In this document: positions 1 through 20,717 of the stretch, piece by piece
How positions within the stretch are numbered: position 1 is the stretch's first letter
Layout: each line of letters opens with the position of its first letter
Source of the DNA: Trema orientale
Lineage: Eukaryota; Streptophyta; Magnoliopsida; Rosales; Cannabaceae
NCBI GenBank assembly: GCA_002914845.1
Contig: JXTC01000107.1
Coordinates: 186,001-250,000, forward strand
DNA: 64,000 nucleotides
Direction of reading: 5' to 3'
Translations under genes and position numbers: made by a program
Notes under the pieces: generated by a model
Told to the model about the DNA's origin: nothing
Seen by the model: the letters and a program-made list of their open reading frames with translations, nothing else
Database searches by the model: none

Positions 1-182
1 TTTACTATTTTCACTCTCAGTTCCTAATATTGGAAAAGGTGAAGAAATTGGGCACAATTTGAAACATGAAAATCCCAATCATCCCACCACCCGAAATTCC
101 TCGAATTACACATTTATGCAAAATGAAAACAACTATCATCTATATGAAAACAAAATAAATACAGCATCAACAAGTAAATTAC

Positions 183-3100
183 CTGCTACAGGTTGGGTCT
201 TCCCCCGAACTATCACAGACTTTCTCGACTGTATAAATAAGACTTCCCAATCCAATGTTATGAAGCCACACCTAAGAGTCAACAAGACAGAATACATCAC
301 CAAATACAAGAAGACTATCCCGGGCCTAGAAGAGAAGCAGCCTCGATATCATAATAACAAAATGCATGTTAATGATTCCGACAATAGAGTGGCATTATCA
401 CTAGAGATATTTCTTGCATTGTCATAAAAATATTGGTCTATTCGTTAAAAAGTGCACCTAGAAAATCCAAAAACTGGGCTACCTACAGCTAAGACACTAA
501 CTAACCAACATGCCTCACTACATACACAAATTTCACTTCTCTGGACAAACCATTACCTCTGTTGGAAAGTGGTGGTAGGTTTTCTGGGGGAAATAGTAAT
601 AGTATGGAGGCAAATGAGGCACAATATCATGTCCATTTGTAACTCGTATTGTGTTTGGTAAAAGTTTGCTGTAGTACGTTGCAAAAACTGCATTCCCAAT
701 GCGAGGTTGTCCAAATGTTACAACCTGGACATTCTGAGCTTGACAATTGACCTGATAATAAGCACGCATTCCTTCATCACCTTAAAACTCATTTGAAGAG
801 AAAGCAGATCCAGAATAACGTTACCATACAAACTAATAGTTAGACAACAGATACACATCAGAATTGATTCAAACAGAAACTTATAATTTTTTTCTCTAAC
901 AAAGTTCCAAATGTCAGTACTAGCAGAAACAACTATGTCACTGCTCATGCAAACAATAAGAAATGCATAACAAAGCTCCAGTGGTTGTAGAAAGAACTTC
1001 TTACTATAAGATCAAGTCCACAAAAGGCAGCCATGGCCCCTCCCATCGAGTGCCCAGTTGCTATAATGTTAATATCTCCATAATACTCCTGCGCTCTTTT
1101 AACAGCATTCAGGATTGCGGAGCGTATGGTTGTGTTGTGGTAAGCATAATAAAATCCACGGTGCACCTAAAACAATGGGATTATGAATTAATACACTCTC
1201 TTAAGTTAAGGAAAAACTTCAGAACACAAGGAAATTTTCTGTAAACCGCACCATTGCATCAGGCATGCCAGGGTAATCAAGATCAAGCTGTTTCCAAAAT
1301 AAGTCCTCAATCCAATTCTGTATGCTGTAAAACACAGTCAATCAATAAATCAAACACAATCCTACAAAACAGATATAAGAAGACAGTAATATCTTAGAGA
1401 TCAAACTTCATAACAATATCACTAATCTTGATACATATAATTTGTCACAATCTTTACAAGAAATCAGACTCTCAACATGTTCACTGAACTAGACAGAACA
1501 GAACCAAAATAATTGCATGTACCATCGTACTAAAAAGAAAAAAGGTTAAAAACTGAACAGCCAAATATTTGTTATCTGCCATCCCTAAAATTCTAACTCC
1601 AATATTAATGTTACTTATATTTATTACATATGGCAGAAACCAGTTAGTCTCCCTTTTAAAGAAACAAATTAGCCCAAGGCCTAGCTCAGCAGAAATGGCA
1701 TTTATGTTTTACATCCCTAGAAAATGCTACCTGTTCTCCTGAGTTCCTCTGAATGCAATTACAATAGAGTTGAGATCTTCTGCCACTCCAACGAATGCCT
1801 GTAGAAGATGGTCATGAGAAATATCAGAACACGAAGTATGAAAATGTAGGTATAACCGAACTCCAAGTATGGTGCAGAATTAAACCAGGTCAGTTAATGA
1901 TAATGCACCTGTAAGCAGTTCTGGATGTCAACAACTAGTTCAATCATTTGAAATCCCTGTTTTCATTGGAATTACAGTTAGACAAAAATTTGAAATAGGA
2001 CGGCCACCTCTTCAAGCTAAGGACTAGAAAGTGAAGAACCACTCTTACGCGTGTGGAGACAAAAGTATGATATAAATTCAGGTACCTCAGTTACCCCATC
2101 ACATCTTGCGCAAGTCCAAGTAAAAAGTTCTGTCAGATCTGACATATACACCTGTAGGAGCAAAAGCATGTTGTCAGTCAGTATTCAAATTTAAAAGAGT
2201 CAACAATGTTTTAAATCTTACTAAAATGCTTCAAATTAAATATAAAGGACACTGACTTTGGCTTAATCCAGCAACTAAACCCAACATAATTTATCACATG
2301 TTCTGACCCATGCCTTGTAACAACAAGAAGCATAGAAAATTTTTGTTTCTTCCATTGAGCAGCCCATCAACTAGGACTAGGCCCCATTAAATGAATTAAT
2401 TGTCCTAAAACAGCAAAAAATATTAAATAATGGAGACAGAATCCAGCTAATTTAAAAGGTAATCTTTGAACTCCAGTCCTTAAAGTTTCAATGGACGATC
2501 TCCCAAGTGCTGCTTTTATCCATGTCAAGCATAACATGCACACATTATATCTTGTAAAAGGTGAATGGTGGGAGAGTATATAGTATATTTAAGACTGGAT
2601 TTGGAAACCAAATAACCCTAATGATCAAAAAACGTTTACTAGAAAAGTAAAAAGAAATTACCGCAGAAGCATAATGCACCAATATAGTGGTAAGGGTATG
2701 ATTATAAACTGGAGTATGATGCGTATGCTTGATCTTTAACTCTGCAATTCAAAAACAAAATGTCTGTTACAAAGCATATACAAATAATTAAAGCCAAAAG
2801 AATTAAGCATATCCAATACACAACCAAAGTAACTCAAACACATCTACAGTAGGCATACCCCCATTTAAAATAAAAAAAAAACAGTACAAAAACAATAAGA
2901 TAAAACAAAACCCAGGTGTCTTCGCCAACTGCCCAAAAACCCAAAAAATTCAATTCATTAATCCATACTATATCCACAATATAAGCCCAACTTCTGAAAA
3001 CACACCCAATAATTAAGTTCAAATGAAATACCACATTAAAACGTAGATACAAACACCTCCTCGAAAAACCCATGTGTTAACTTATCCGGAAAATAAGTCA

Positions 3101-3302
3101 GAAAACATGGGTCATAATCTAAATTAACCATAAAATACACTCCAAATACCTGCTTAGCATATGTAAATAGCTTAATATTACACAAATTAAAATAAATAAA
3201 TAAATAAATAGTGGAAAATTTCTTTGCAAATTTACCTCTTCCTTCGGAAGAAACAAACAAACATGTAAATATTGCCAATATAAGCCATGTATTTCTTTCC
3301 AT
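183..3302 (-). CDS. Class 3 lipase (alpha/beta hydrolase), secreted type; 3' end lies outside the window
   Basis: Nine exons are visible on the minus strand, all with GT-AG borders and continuous frame: 3302-3236, 2741-2662, 2151-2086, 1956-1909, 1798-1731, 1324-1252, 1166-1005, 751-557 and 271-183 (282 codons). A donor after 183 and no stop show that at least one further exon lies left of the window. Residues 1-20 are a hydrophobic signal peptide. The lipase nucleophile elbow GHSMGGA has Ser at about residue 174, and the Asp of HDIVPHLPP is at about 230. The catalytic His is expected in the missing last exon (family knowledge). The protein should hydrolyse acyl esters of lipids, probably in the secretory or extracellular space. 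It resembles the Arabidopsis At5g18630/At5g18640 proteins as I recall them. The ATG at 3302 is chosen because the signal peptide follows directly. Substrate is unknown. Confidence 0.9.
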
Positions 3303-4423
3303 ACTCTGCTCCCAAAAAAAAAAAAGGTAAATATGAAACCTAATTGAGAAAATTAGGGCAAAATTCGCAGGAGGTGATAAACAAAAATGAGATAGATAGT
3401 GATAAACAAAAATGAGATAGACAACAATACCAGGATGACCCAGATTGCCCGATGACTCCGGAGCTCCGACTACAATCGGGTTCTGTACCGTACGACCTCG
3501 TTTCGAACCCGATTTCGAACCGGTGAGCCGATTTTGAAGAAATTTTGGAGCATAAATTATATTGTAAGTAAATTAAATAAAAATAAGAATAAGAAGAAGA
3601 AGATTATTGAAAGAAGAAAAGGCTTGAATGTAAATAAATTATATAATGGAAAATTGGGGGGATGGGCATAAAAGATAGAGATTAGAGATACGGAGACGAA
3701 AAGGAAAACAAATACAAAAAAATAGTCGCTCGGTTCATCTGAATTGACGATATTGCCCCAAGTTCTTTTTTGTCATTTTACCGTGGTGTTCGAATGCTCG
3801 GCGGAGATTTTGGTTTGGTTGTACGTGGGTATTTATGGGAAAGTTGTTGTTATTCGTGACGTGTCGGGACTTTTTTTAAAAAATAAATTTAGAATAGGAT
3901 CAGAAGGGTCCCACACTGGTTGCTGCTTTTCCTTCAAGGTGCTTTCGACGTCAATTCCTTTTTTTCAGTTGCATTTTGGATTTGTTTATTGCCAAAAATA
4001 ATTATAACAATTTAATAATTCTAAAAAAAAAAAAAAAACGAATGTTTCTCCTTTCGTTTGCAATTGAGATAAATAAGTATGAGGCGGCCAAATTTGACAG
4101 AACATGGTAAGTGGGTTTGAGAAAAAAAATAATAATAATAATAATCTCAAGCTTACTTGTTTGTCACTTATTGTTTAATTTTTTGGCTTGAGTGTATGGT
4201 GGGGAGAATATGCTTGTGTGTTGTCAAATATTCGAGAAATGAAAAAAGCATCACAAATTTCTTTATTCGTTTAGCTTGAATCGTGATTGAATTTTTTTCA
4301 GTCAATCTGTATGTTAAGTAGTGACACTAAAAGATAATATATTTAGCTAATTAACTTTTGCACGAGAAGATGGGAGAGACTTTATGCTTAGTTTCTTAGT
4401 TTCTTGGGGTTTTTAACATTTTT
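3303..4423. other. Upstream region of the lipase gene
   Basis: This stretch holds the 5' leader and promoter of the minus-strand lipase. A GC-richer patch at about 3430-3540 may be leader sequence. A short direct repeat (GATAAACAAAAATGAGATAG, twice) lies at about 3377-3421. No coding region is supported; the open frame at 3744-4001 has no recognisable protein. Confidence 0.5.
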
Positions 4424-4735
4424 ATTTATAAAAATAAAAAAAATTACAAAAATACGAAAGGTAGTTATTTTTTTTCAATTTTATAAGATTTTTATTAGAA
4501 AAAATATCATTTTAAAAAAAATTAAAAAATACAATTTTTAAAATAGTTACTAATTACCAGTTACCAGTAATAAATATATTTAGTTAATAGTTACTAATAC
4601 TCGAAAACTGGTTACCGGTTACTCATACTATTTTAAAAATTATATTTTTCTAAATATTTTTTGATAATGATATTTTTCTAATAAAAACTGTATTAAATCT
4701 ACAAAAAGCAGAGACCATCGTATTTTTCTAATTAT
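4424..4735. repeat. Palindromic MITE, GTTACCAG family, copy 1
   Basis: The two halves are imperfect inverted repeats: the left has AATACGAAAGG followed by TTTTTATTAGAAAAA, and the right has the reverse complement of both. The centre is built from repeats of GTTACTAATTACCAGT. A related copy lies at 50575-50935. Ends are approximate and no target-site duplication was seen. Confidence 0.55.
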
Positions 4736-4867
4736 TGTTCTACAAATGTCGTACAAGGCTTTCACTTTCGTTGTTGCTTGAAGGGCCATTGGACCTTGTA
4801 ACCAGACAATAATTGTGGGCTTGGGATGGTAATGGGGCATGTTTAGCTATGGGCTTTTAAGCCTAAT

Positions 4868-5112
4868 GGCCAAATTTTAGATCACTGTTTGAAAATAGCC
4901 GTTTTTCAACCTATTAGACAACTAAGTTTTGAAACTTATTTGAAAAATAACCATTTTTCATATGTGATAAATCAAAATATATTGATTTATTTTTTAAAAA
5001 AATAGATCAACTAAAAAATGACTATTTATCAAAAAAAATTTATAAAAATGGCCATTTATAAAATAGGTATAAAAAATGGCCATTTATTTAAAATTAATCT
5101 AGAAAAGATTGG
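4868..5112. repeat. AAATGGCC-type AT-rich repeat module, copy 1
   Basis: An AT-rich block made of short variants of GAAAAATAACCATTTTTCA around a core of TCAAAATATATTGATTTATT. The same block occurs in opposite orientation at 50965-51240. In both places it lies next to a GTTACCAG palindrome. It is non-coding and probably part of a larger non-autonomous transposon. Confidence 0.5.
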
Positions 5113-5491
5113 CATTTCTTATAAATACTCTTTAGCTATTTGTCCCATGCCCGTTTGGGAAACTTTATCCATCCTTATCCCATTTTTCATTTAGAGGAAT
5201 GCTGAATTCATTTTGTTGTCTCATTGCTTGATACATTTTGTTGTCTCATTGCTTGATACATTAATTTTATTCAAATATCTAACGTTTTAATAATATTGTA
5301 ATATATAATAAAAGTCATGTGTCAAGCGGTGAGACAAAAAAATATCCTTTTTTCAACTCATTTAATGATACGAATTATTCAGGTATCTCTCCACCACGGG
5401 GATCGGATACCCATACCATAAAACCAAATAAATCTATAACAGTGTTACGTGCTAAAGTTAACATAACACATGTATTATATATTTATATCTA

Positions 5492-6028
5492 GGGCAAATA
5501 TAATAATGGTCCTTGATTTATATTCTTTATATCATTTTGGCTTCCAAACTTTCAACTTGCATAGTAATGATCCATGAATTATGCAATTATTATAATAATA
5601 ACCCATTTATCTCAAAGTATTAGTTTTTTTAGTAGAAAATAATCATGGACAAATGGTATAATTGAGCATTATTTACTTATACGAGTCATAATCTCGTTTT
5701 TCAACCATAGTAAACTATGTGATTTGAATATGACTAATTTATGTTAAAAATTTAATAATTTGCAGAAAAATGATCATTAATGTAATAATTGTATAAGTCT
5801 TGATAGTTTACTATGTAAGTTAAAAATTTGAAGTCTCATTATTGACTACATTTACTAAACTATATGCTCTGTAATGACTTAAATCTATTAAATATTTAAT
5901 AGTATGTGACAAAATGATTATTAGTGCAATAATTATATAATTTAGGAGTCATTATTGTGTAAGTTGAAAATTCAATGGCCAAAACAGTATAACAAGTATA
6001 ATTTAAGAGCTATGAATATCACTAATCC
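5492..6028. mobile_element. Long-TIR MITE, Mutator-like, with 9-bp target duplication
   Basis: The element runs from GGGCAAATATAATAATGG to a right end whose reverse complement starts GGATTAGTGATATTCAT. The arms pair imperfectly for more than 100 bp; for example, AAACTTTCAACTTGCATAGTAATGA on the left matches the reverse complement of the right arm. It is flanked by TTATATCTA at 5483-5491 and 6029-6037. A 9-bp duplication with long TIRs is typical of Mutator-like elements (family knowledge). No coding capacity. Related to the element interrupted by a SINE at about 36300-37015. Confidence 0.65.
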
Positions 6029-6425
6029 TTATATCTAATGTGGTATTGATAGGCAAGTACCCCTTTATTCAGATGTAACAAACATCCCCATTGAGTTTGA
6101 TGAATTTTACATGTTTCTAATATATTAAACTGAACAATCAGTGCATGGATGACTAGTATACACAACAACCTGTTTACCGGCTAGTACACGATTGACAATG
6201 TTGTAGGCATGTGGTACAAGCCAAATTAATGGGTATATGAGCTTTTGTCGATAAATCTTAGTGTTATTTTCATTTTTATTCCCTAAATAGTAGGAATTGG
6301 CAAAATCGACTACATGAGAAATATAGATTTGCAAAATGATGTTCCTTTTTTAAAAAATGAGTGACCAAGTTACTTGCTCAGTTTAAAAGCATGATCACTC
6401 AGTGTAACAGATAGTCATTTGGAAC

Positions 6426-8423
6426 TAGGGGTGGCAATCCATGTCACGACACGATAACACGACTCGAAAACGACACGAAGTTAGCGGATTTGTGTTGAGC
6501 TTAAACAGGTGCAGGTTAAAACGTGTTAAACACGATTAAGCACGATAATATAACAGGTCAAAATTAGGTCAACCTATCTAACCCGAAATTGACACGTTTG
6601 ACACGATTAAAAATAAAATGATTAAACATGTCATAATTGTGCCAACCTGAAATTATCCTGTTTACAACCTGTTTATGACACAGTAACATTCTTTTACTCA
6701 TTATTTAGAAGCCTAATACTCTAATAGCCCAATCTCACACTCTACTCATTATTATTTAGAAGCCCAATAGCCCAGCCCATTAAATCAAGCCTAGGGTTTA
6801 GAAATTAAGTTACTGTCTCATAATCTTCTTCTTCTCACAATAGCATTAGCCGCCATCCCTCTCTGCCTCTCTTAACTCTCAGTCACTCTCACGAGCCGTA
6901 GTAAGTGTCTCCACCTCTTGTCATCTACTCATCTCTCTCCATCACTCTCACAGACACGATGACCTCCCCTCTTCATTGACCTATCTCTCTTCCCTCTTCT
7001 CTCTCACCTGTGAGGCCAGTTCCGTTTGCCCTTTCTCTTTCCTCTTCCGTCAATTTGCCAGTGACAGCCAGCCTCATTTGCCTCTCCTCATCGCGGTAGA
7101 AGGAGATCAGATCTAGTTCCTTCGACCTCATATGACCTTTATTTGACGCTAAAGTTTCAGTAATTTTCCATTCTCATCGTTCATCGTATACGATCTAGGT
7201 TTTAATTTGAGGCGATTTCATTTTTTTTTGGATAATCTTTTTCCGTAAATATGTAATGAGAATCTCATTTTATTTAATTTTTTGCGGTTTATTTTTCTTA
7301 GCTACGAAAGTTTCCAAATCATAAGCTATTTATTCTATCTTACTTACAAACATGAAAAAGAAAAAGGAAAAGAAAGGAATGAAATAGTTGGAAATTAAAC
7401 CAATGGGTTAATGGCACAAACGGTCCTGAACTATTTAAGTCCAAAATTTTAATTTGATTTGAGATATACTTAAAGTTCATTTGATTTGCGCTTTTGTTTA
7501 AGCTAATTTTTTTTTTTATTTGAATCCCTATTAGTCTTGTTTATATTATGTTTCTTTTGGAGTCTCTTGTGTTTATATAATAATTTGATTTTATTATTTT
7601 TTTTCTACCAGCTATTATTATTGATCTAATTTTGAGACTATCTTGATACCAAATGTTAGTGTTATACGTATATTATTATTATTTTTTTTGGATCTGATTT
7701 TCATATTGTCTTGTACTTGTTGTTCCTAGAATTAGAATATATTGCTGATTTTTCGATGTTTTGTTATATAGATGGATAAACATGGATTTGAAGTCAATAT
7801 TGATGACATTGAGTCTAAAAGTGTTGACATACTAATTCAAGAGCTTGATGATGAGAATGATGGAGTTGGTGCTATGGAGAAACAGATAAAGCTAAAGAGC
7901 TTGTTAAGACTATATTATGTTATGTTATGCTTGTTTGAGACTTTAGACTACATCTTTTGTTTGATTGCTTATATATCTTATGGTCTTGATGGTTGTATTG
8001 TATTAGAAATGCAAATTATGTTAATTAGGTTATAATGTAACTGTGAAGTAGGTTAATTATGATATATTGGAAGGAAACCTAAAAATAGGTTAACCTGTTA
8101 AGCTTAATAGGTTAATAATTTATGACAGGTTAACATATATTGGATATTTGGACCAAATTAGCATTATCAGGTTATTTGATTCATCTAATAAGTTAGATGG
8201 TAAACAGGTTAAAATAAGTTAAACATGACATGAATATGACCCGTGTAATATCGTGTTAATTGTGTCGTGTCGCAGGTGACCTGCTAATTTAGCAGGTCAT
8301 GTACGGGTTTGTAAATGGTGACACGATTATTAAACGTGTCGTGTTCGGGTTTAGCATATTCTCGTTATACATGTGTCTCGACATGACACGATTATGACAC
8401 GGCAACACGAATTGCCACCCCTA
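6426..8423. mobile_element. hAT-type transposon, about 2.0 kb, internally deleted, 8-bp target duplication
   Basis: The ends are TAGGGGTGGCAAT and its exact complement ATTGCCACCCCTA. The element is flanked by TTTGGAAC at 6418-6425 and 8424-8431. An 8-bp duplication with TAGGGGTG-type ends is the hAT signature. The subterminal regions are crowded with ACAGGTTAA/GTTAACCTG and ACACGATTA/ACGTGTTAA words, as expected for transposase binding in Ac-like elements. The interior has a pyrimidine-rich leader-like segment (about 6790-7150), an intron-like segment, and a short open frame at 7772. There is no BED finger and no catalytic or dimerisation domain, so it cannot move on its own. Related elements lie at 12334-13039 and 20335-20717. 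Confidence 0.85.
7772..7903 (+). pseudogene. Probable N-terminal remnant of a hAT transposase
   Basis: An ATG sits directly after an acceptor-like TTATATAG. The first roughly 44 codons give an acidic, charged peptide starting MDKHGFEVNIDD and ending near KQIKLKS. After that the frame runs into hydrophobic, low-complexity translation of element DNA, and it stops at 8035. The position inside a hAT element, downstream of leader-like sequence, suggests the first coding exon of a transposase whose body was deleted. I do not recognise a specific domain, so the identity is inference. Confidence 0.4.
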
Positions 8424-8431
8424 TTTGGAAC

Positions 8432-10378
8432 TCATTTTTTCCAATAAAGTTTTTGATGCAAACAAATTTTTTTCTTAAAAGTCATTTTGCAAAACCTCTC
8501 AAGTGTAATGTTAATCTCATTTGGATACATTGACTTTTAAATGTCTTATTCTACCATCTAGTCGTAGCTATGGTTTTGTGTAGGTTCTAAACAATTATCT
8601 TACAGATTACATGCCAAAAGTGAGACAAAAGTAGATTTACATGCCATACTTTTCTGTGTATTTGAATCTAAGATTATGCAATGTTTATAAATTGTACTAG
8701 CATAAGATAATAGTTATTGAAAAAACAAAATTCCATTGTTAACATCAACTATTGTATAATAGTTTTCATTAATAAGGATGTGAGACAAATTTTGTTACAA
8801 AATTAAGATTTACAAATTAATGATAAATACGTGACAGTTGTATAAATAACAATTTCTATGAGTTTTTTTTTTCTTTTTTTTTTTTTTCAAGGAACTGAAC
8901 TCTTGTACATCTTTTTGACTTGATACACAACCTGGTGCTGAACTATTGTCTCAAACCCAAGTAAATAACTTAAAAAGGATAAACTCCACGAGTACAAAGT
9001 GTTAAAACTTAACTTTTCACTTAAAATACTCTGTTAGAACTATTTAGTATTCACTTATAGTAAACACACGAATACAATTAAAAATTATTGTTATATTAAT
9101 TTGTAAAATATATATGGTGGGTAGCTCTATTGCCACACTTTTTTTTTCTCTCCCCACACATTTATTAATAGATCCCTCATACAGTTTTAAATTTTTTCAA
9201 TTTTTTTCCCATACCTTTCAGCTTCAACAATTTACATTAGTAAATATTTATGAAGTATTTCGTTTCCTCACCTTCCTTATTTTACTATCCATCAGCTTTT
9301 AAAATCTAACTTTTTATTTTCTATATTTTTTTATTATTAGAAATATTGGTATATACTGCTTCCATGTAAATGGTCAACAAAAAAAAAAAAAAATACAACG
9401 AGTTTGTATTTTTTCTTTTTTTGCTAAAAGATATTAAGGAAAAAAAAATCAAAATCAATAGCTTAATGAACATTTTTTTTAATGAGCGCACTCTTTTATT
9501 TTGTATTAAAAGTAAAGTATATATGATGTAAATAACATAGTATAAGCATTTACATCAATGAAAAGATTCATTATTCTGTTTGTTTTTTTTTTTTTAAAGT
9601 CAGAGAGAATAATAAGGATTGCAATTACAAAAAAAAAAAAGACAAATATCAATAAAAATATTAAGTAAAATAAAAAATAGTGACAACAAATTTGATTTTC
9701 TATTATCATAAACACAAAATAAGATTCCTAAGAACAAACCACGAAATAAGGGGGAAAAAAACAGTATTGATTTTTCTTAAAAAAAAAATCATATTAACAT
9801 GACAATAATACATAAAATCAAAACATTATTACATATTATTTAGGTTATTAATCTATATATGGTTATAAAAATTAGATTGCCTAATTAATCTATTAATATT
9901 TATGATATAGTTTCATATGATTACTACATATAAGGTAAGTTTTAGGGTTGGCTAAGAAATAAGATTTTTTAACTAATGTTATATAAAGACATTTAGGTCA
10001 ATTAAATTAGGATGTTTTTGTAATAGAAAATTAATTAAAAAGAAGTGGGAAGATAAAAAAAATAAAAGTGACAATAGAACCACCTAATATATAAATCTCA
10101 TTCTAAAACAAACAATTGTGCTACATAATGTGAACGGCTAATTTTATGTTTATTATAATATAAGAAAAATAAAAATTTTATTTAAGTTATATCAGCTTGA
10201 TACTTAAATTATGTGTTTATCTCAATTTTGATTAGTGTTGCATTTTACCACACTATATCAAAAAAGTTCATTTTAATTTTGATTTATGGTTCTTCATTAA
10301 ACATAATTCATGTACATATAAACTACAAATTAAACTTTGAGACCAAAAATAAGATTTAACTCTAATGCCGACTAAGAT
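8432..10378. other. AT-rich intergenic DNA
   Basis: Very AT-rich with many A and T runs. Short open frames here (9114-9302, 9506-9715) are low complexity and match nothing I know. I see no gene, RNA or clear element boundary. Confidence 0.6.
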
Positions 10379-10578
10379 CACCGACTAACCGGGCTCGGTC
10401 TTTCGGCACCGTGGGTTCGAGCCAAGGCGTTCGTACTGGAACCGGAGGGGTTCGGACCGGCTAACCCGTAATTTTACGGGGCGGGAAACCAGGTTTCACT
10501 ATTATTGGCGGGAAATTGCTAATTTTCATTGGCGAACCGCTCCTGAACCGCACATCACACTTTTCCAAATCGCACGGC

Positions 10579-10586
10579 TATAAATA
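10579..10586 (+). promoter_or_regulatory. TATA box of the ISWI gene
   Basis: TATAAATA lies in a GC-richer promoter patch (10380-10590), 143 bases before the ATG. Transcription would be expected to start around 10610-10620, giving a short CT-rich leader (CTCTCTCTCTAGC near 10675). Confidence 0.65.
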
Positions 10587-10728
10587 CCCCAACCCCTCAC
10601 TTTACTCAAAAACCTTTTTTTTTTTTTGTTGGTTTGGTCATCATTTACGAGACTGCCTTCTCGTTCAAAACTCCTCTCTCTCTAGCTTTCTCTCTCTGCT
10701 CTCTTCGAAACCCTCGATCTGAGAATCC

Positions 10729-18957
<8,229 letters not shown>

Positions 18958-19399
18958 TATACTAAAATTAAAAGTTAGGATTATTTTTGGGACATAGCCT
19001 CAGGTATTTGATATGAGTATGACATACGCATGCCAAGGGTTTCCTGAGCCTGCGTCCTAGTAACGTCCCTGGGTATTTTTGGATTTGATCAGGGTTCACA
19101 ACTTCATGCTTTAATCTCATTAATGGAGACAATACTTGTAAGTCCCGGGAATCTGTATAAATGAATCTAATCTTTAGAGACTTCTGAAAACTACTTCGAC
19201 GTTTTTATTCATTTAGATTGTTAAATCAATATATTAGTCGATTAATTACTCTGATTTTTCCTGGTTCGTTGCAAGATGTAGTATAGGATCTAGTTTTGGT
19301 TTTGACATGTGTAATAGAATATAAAATCTGAACATACGAGATGGAGATTTTTTATTGCCAAGTTTAAAAATTGTTTCAGCTTTAGTACTAGATATATTA
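18958..19399 (+). other. 3' untranslated and downstream region of the ISWI gene
   Basis: It follows the TGA at 18955-18957. It should contain the 3' UTR and polyadenylation region, but I cannot place a signal with certainty. No other gene is seen. Confidence 0.5.
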
Positions 19400-19763
19400 G
19401 GGTGAACTGCAAAAAAATATTCTTAAGTTTGAGTGTTCTGTAATTTAAACATTAAATTTGGATTCTGTAAAATAATATTTGAGATTAAGAATTTTTAAAA
19501 ATTAATATTCTGGATAGACTTTTTGATTGATTTTAGTAACTTAAAAATAATAATATTATTCATTAAAATTAGATTAATTCTTATTATTCTTTTTAATTGG
19601 AAGGATATTACTGTATTTTATCAGTTATAATTATTTAAAAAGTTAACTTATGGTATTAATTTTTAGAAATTCTTAATTTCAGGGTATTATTTTGTAGAGT
19701 CTAAATTTTAGAATTTAAATTGTAGAACACTTAAAATTCAAGGTATTTTTTTTGCAATTATCC
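19400..19763. mobile_element. Long-TIR MITE, copy 1 (GGGTGAACTGCAAAA family)
   Basis: The left end is GGGTGAACTGCAAAAAAATA; the reverse complement of the right end is GGATAATTGCAAAAAAAATA. The arms pair imperfectly for about 160 bp, nearly the whole element. It is flanked by TAGATATATTA at 19389-19399 and 19764-19774 (9-11 bp, Mutator-like). A related copy lies at about 30049-30404, and a fragment with similar words at about 43180-43270. Non-coding. Confidence 0.7.
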
Positions 19764-20334
19764 TAGATATATTATATAATATGTGATATTTTTTAAATAT
19801 CTTTTGGGTGCTGAAATTTTTTGAATAACTGTTGGCAATAACATTCAATTCCAAAAAAAAAAAAAGAAAAAAGAAGAAAAAAAAAGGGGAAGTCACTTAG
19901 TCTGGTTCGGAACCCAACTGAGCTGAATTTATTCGTCACCGAGAAAAAGAAAATCAAATGATGAAGTGGGGCCGCAAATATTCTGAAACGATGCATAAGT
20001 TGATAAGGACCGACAGACACCAAAGAATCTAACTTCCTTCCTTCCATCGAGCGAGTAGGTCGAGCTCTTTTTGGAATTAAATGCTTCATCAGTAACAAAT
20101 TCGGGGCTTGGTCCTGGTACGTAAAAAATCAATCGATTTATTGTGGTGGAATTCTAGATGATGAAATAAATTTCTCTCGGATGTCATTGGTGTTTTGGAT
20201 TGTTTTAGCACCATATACGAATGTATCTCGTCTTGTAATGAATGAGATGTTGGCATTGGTTGGTTGATGTCCGTAGGCGAGAGTGTTAGATAATTTGCTT
20301 GGTAGTTGGTAGTCCGTACAAGTAACAGGTGATA

Positions 20335-20717
20335 GAGGGGTAGCAATCTGTGTCGTGTCGTGTTTAACCTAATTAAATCGTGTCGTTAACAGGTTAATCT
20401 ACGTGCACCTATTTAATGAAAACGACGTGCAGATTGATGGGTCAAAACGTTTATAAATAGTATAATTGTTAGTTTACTCGATTTTTTTAATTAAGTTTTG
20501 CTATAGTAAGAGAAATTGGTTCATTAGCTTTATGTTTTTTATTTTATTTACAAGAAATTCATGAAAAAATATTTTTTTTGAAAATAATTATTTAATATAA
20601 TTTATTAAAAAATTACTTAATCGTGTCAATTCGAGTCAATTTCGTGTCAAGCAGGTTCAGCTAATCGTGCGGGTTTCGAGTCGTATTATCGTGTCATGAC
20701 CTATATTGCCACCCCTA
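20335..20717. mobile_element. Short hAT derivative, third copy of the GGGGTGGCAAT family
   Basis: The ends are GAGGGGTAGCAAT and ATTGCCACCCCTA. The interior keeps family words (GTGTCGTGTCGTG, AACAGGTTAATC, GAGTCGTATTATCGTGTCATGAC). No perfect 8-bp duplication is present; GATAG is the only shared flank, so the left end may have decayed. Non-coding, 383 bp. Confidence 0.7.
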
